From JBEKZQ01 sp049509675 (GTDB lineage Bacteria; Planctomycetota; Planctomycetia; Pirellulales; Thermoguttaceae), in contig JBEKZQ010000402.1 in assembly GCA_049509675.1 (NCBI GenBank), positions 1-5,814 of the forward strand: a stretch of 5,814 nucleotides of DNA. The letters are read 5' to 3'. Shown here piece after piece: positions 5,814 through 5,814 of this stretch. The translations under genes were made by a program, and so were the position numbers. Under the pieces are notes generated by a model that was not told where the DNA came from, did not search any database, and saw only the letters and a program-made list of their open reading frames with translations. How positions within the stretch are numbered: position 1 is the stretch's first letter; every line of letters starts with the position of its first letter.

Positions 5814-5814
5814 G

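Larger units (their letters stand above)
5284..5814. other. Intergenic region without a convincing gene
   Basis: This 531-nt stretch is less GC-rich than the genes. It contains inverted repeats (5395-5468, 5527-5570), a purine-rich tract (5496-5519), a 17-bp tandem repeat (5569-5606) and degenerate 'atccgtg' repeats (5615-5635). The plus frame 5408-5806 lacks a ribosome site and runs through these repeats, so I do not call it coding. No tRNA, CRISPR or transposase was seen. Confidence 0.6.

Overview
The window is GC-rich bacterial DNA. All of its genes lie on the minus strand, so transcription runs from high to low coordinates. The organism appears to be an anaerobe, or an organism with anaerobic redox metabolism: two adjacent genes carry at least six recognisable iron-sulfur sites, an NADH/FMN domain and an FAD domain. 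The intergenic repeats near 5570-5635 (runs of the 'atccgtg' type) look to me like intergenic text from Planctomycetota and related phyla. That is an impression from memory, so the phylum is a weak inference.

Region 1 (5284-5814) has no convincing gene. It holds inverted repeats, a 17-bp tandem repeat, and at the window edge a short open tail that might be the end of another minus-strand gene. Region 2 (4607-5283) is a complete type II toxin-antitoxin operon in the less usual toxin-first order. It comprises a near-consensus promoter (TTGACG, 17 bp, CATAAT), a perfect 16-bp palindrome over the -10 box, a RelE/ParE-family toxin whose mRNA would be almost leaderless, and a Phd/YefM-family antitoxin joined by an ATGA overlap. 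An imperfect hairpin downstream (4514-4562) may end this operon.

Region 3 (1-4463) is a redox operon with its own promoter (TTTACA, 17 bp, TAAAAT). Its first gene is a NuoE-NuoF fusion of about 783 residues with two thioredoxin-like [2Fe-2S] domains, the NuoF FMN/NADH/[4Fe-4S] core and a C-terminal 2x[4Fe-4S] ferredoxin. Two bases after its stop begins a very large multidomain flavo-iron-sulfur protein that runs off the window. No single computed open frame marks this second gene because its stop lies outside; I found it by translating the minus strand from 2004 to base 1, which gives 668 uninterrupted codons. In order it has a NuoG-type [2Fe-2S] domain, a GltD-type iron-sulfur domain, an FAD domain that lacks the expected NAD(P)-binding insert, a Cys-rich motif, a NuoG-type ferredoxin reduced to one cluster, and the start of a second GltD-type module.

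Together the two redox proteins look like the NAD(H)-linked electron-input part of a soluble multi-subunit enzyme. Such modules serve NAD(P)-linked hydrogenases, formate dehydrogenases and flavin-based bifurcating complexes. The catalytic partner is not in the window, so the overall reaction cannot be stated.
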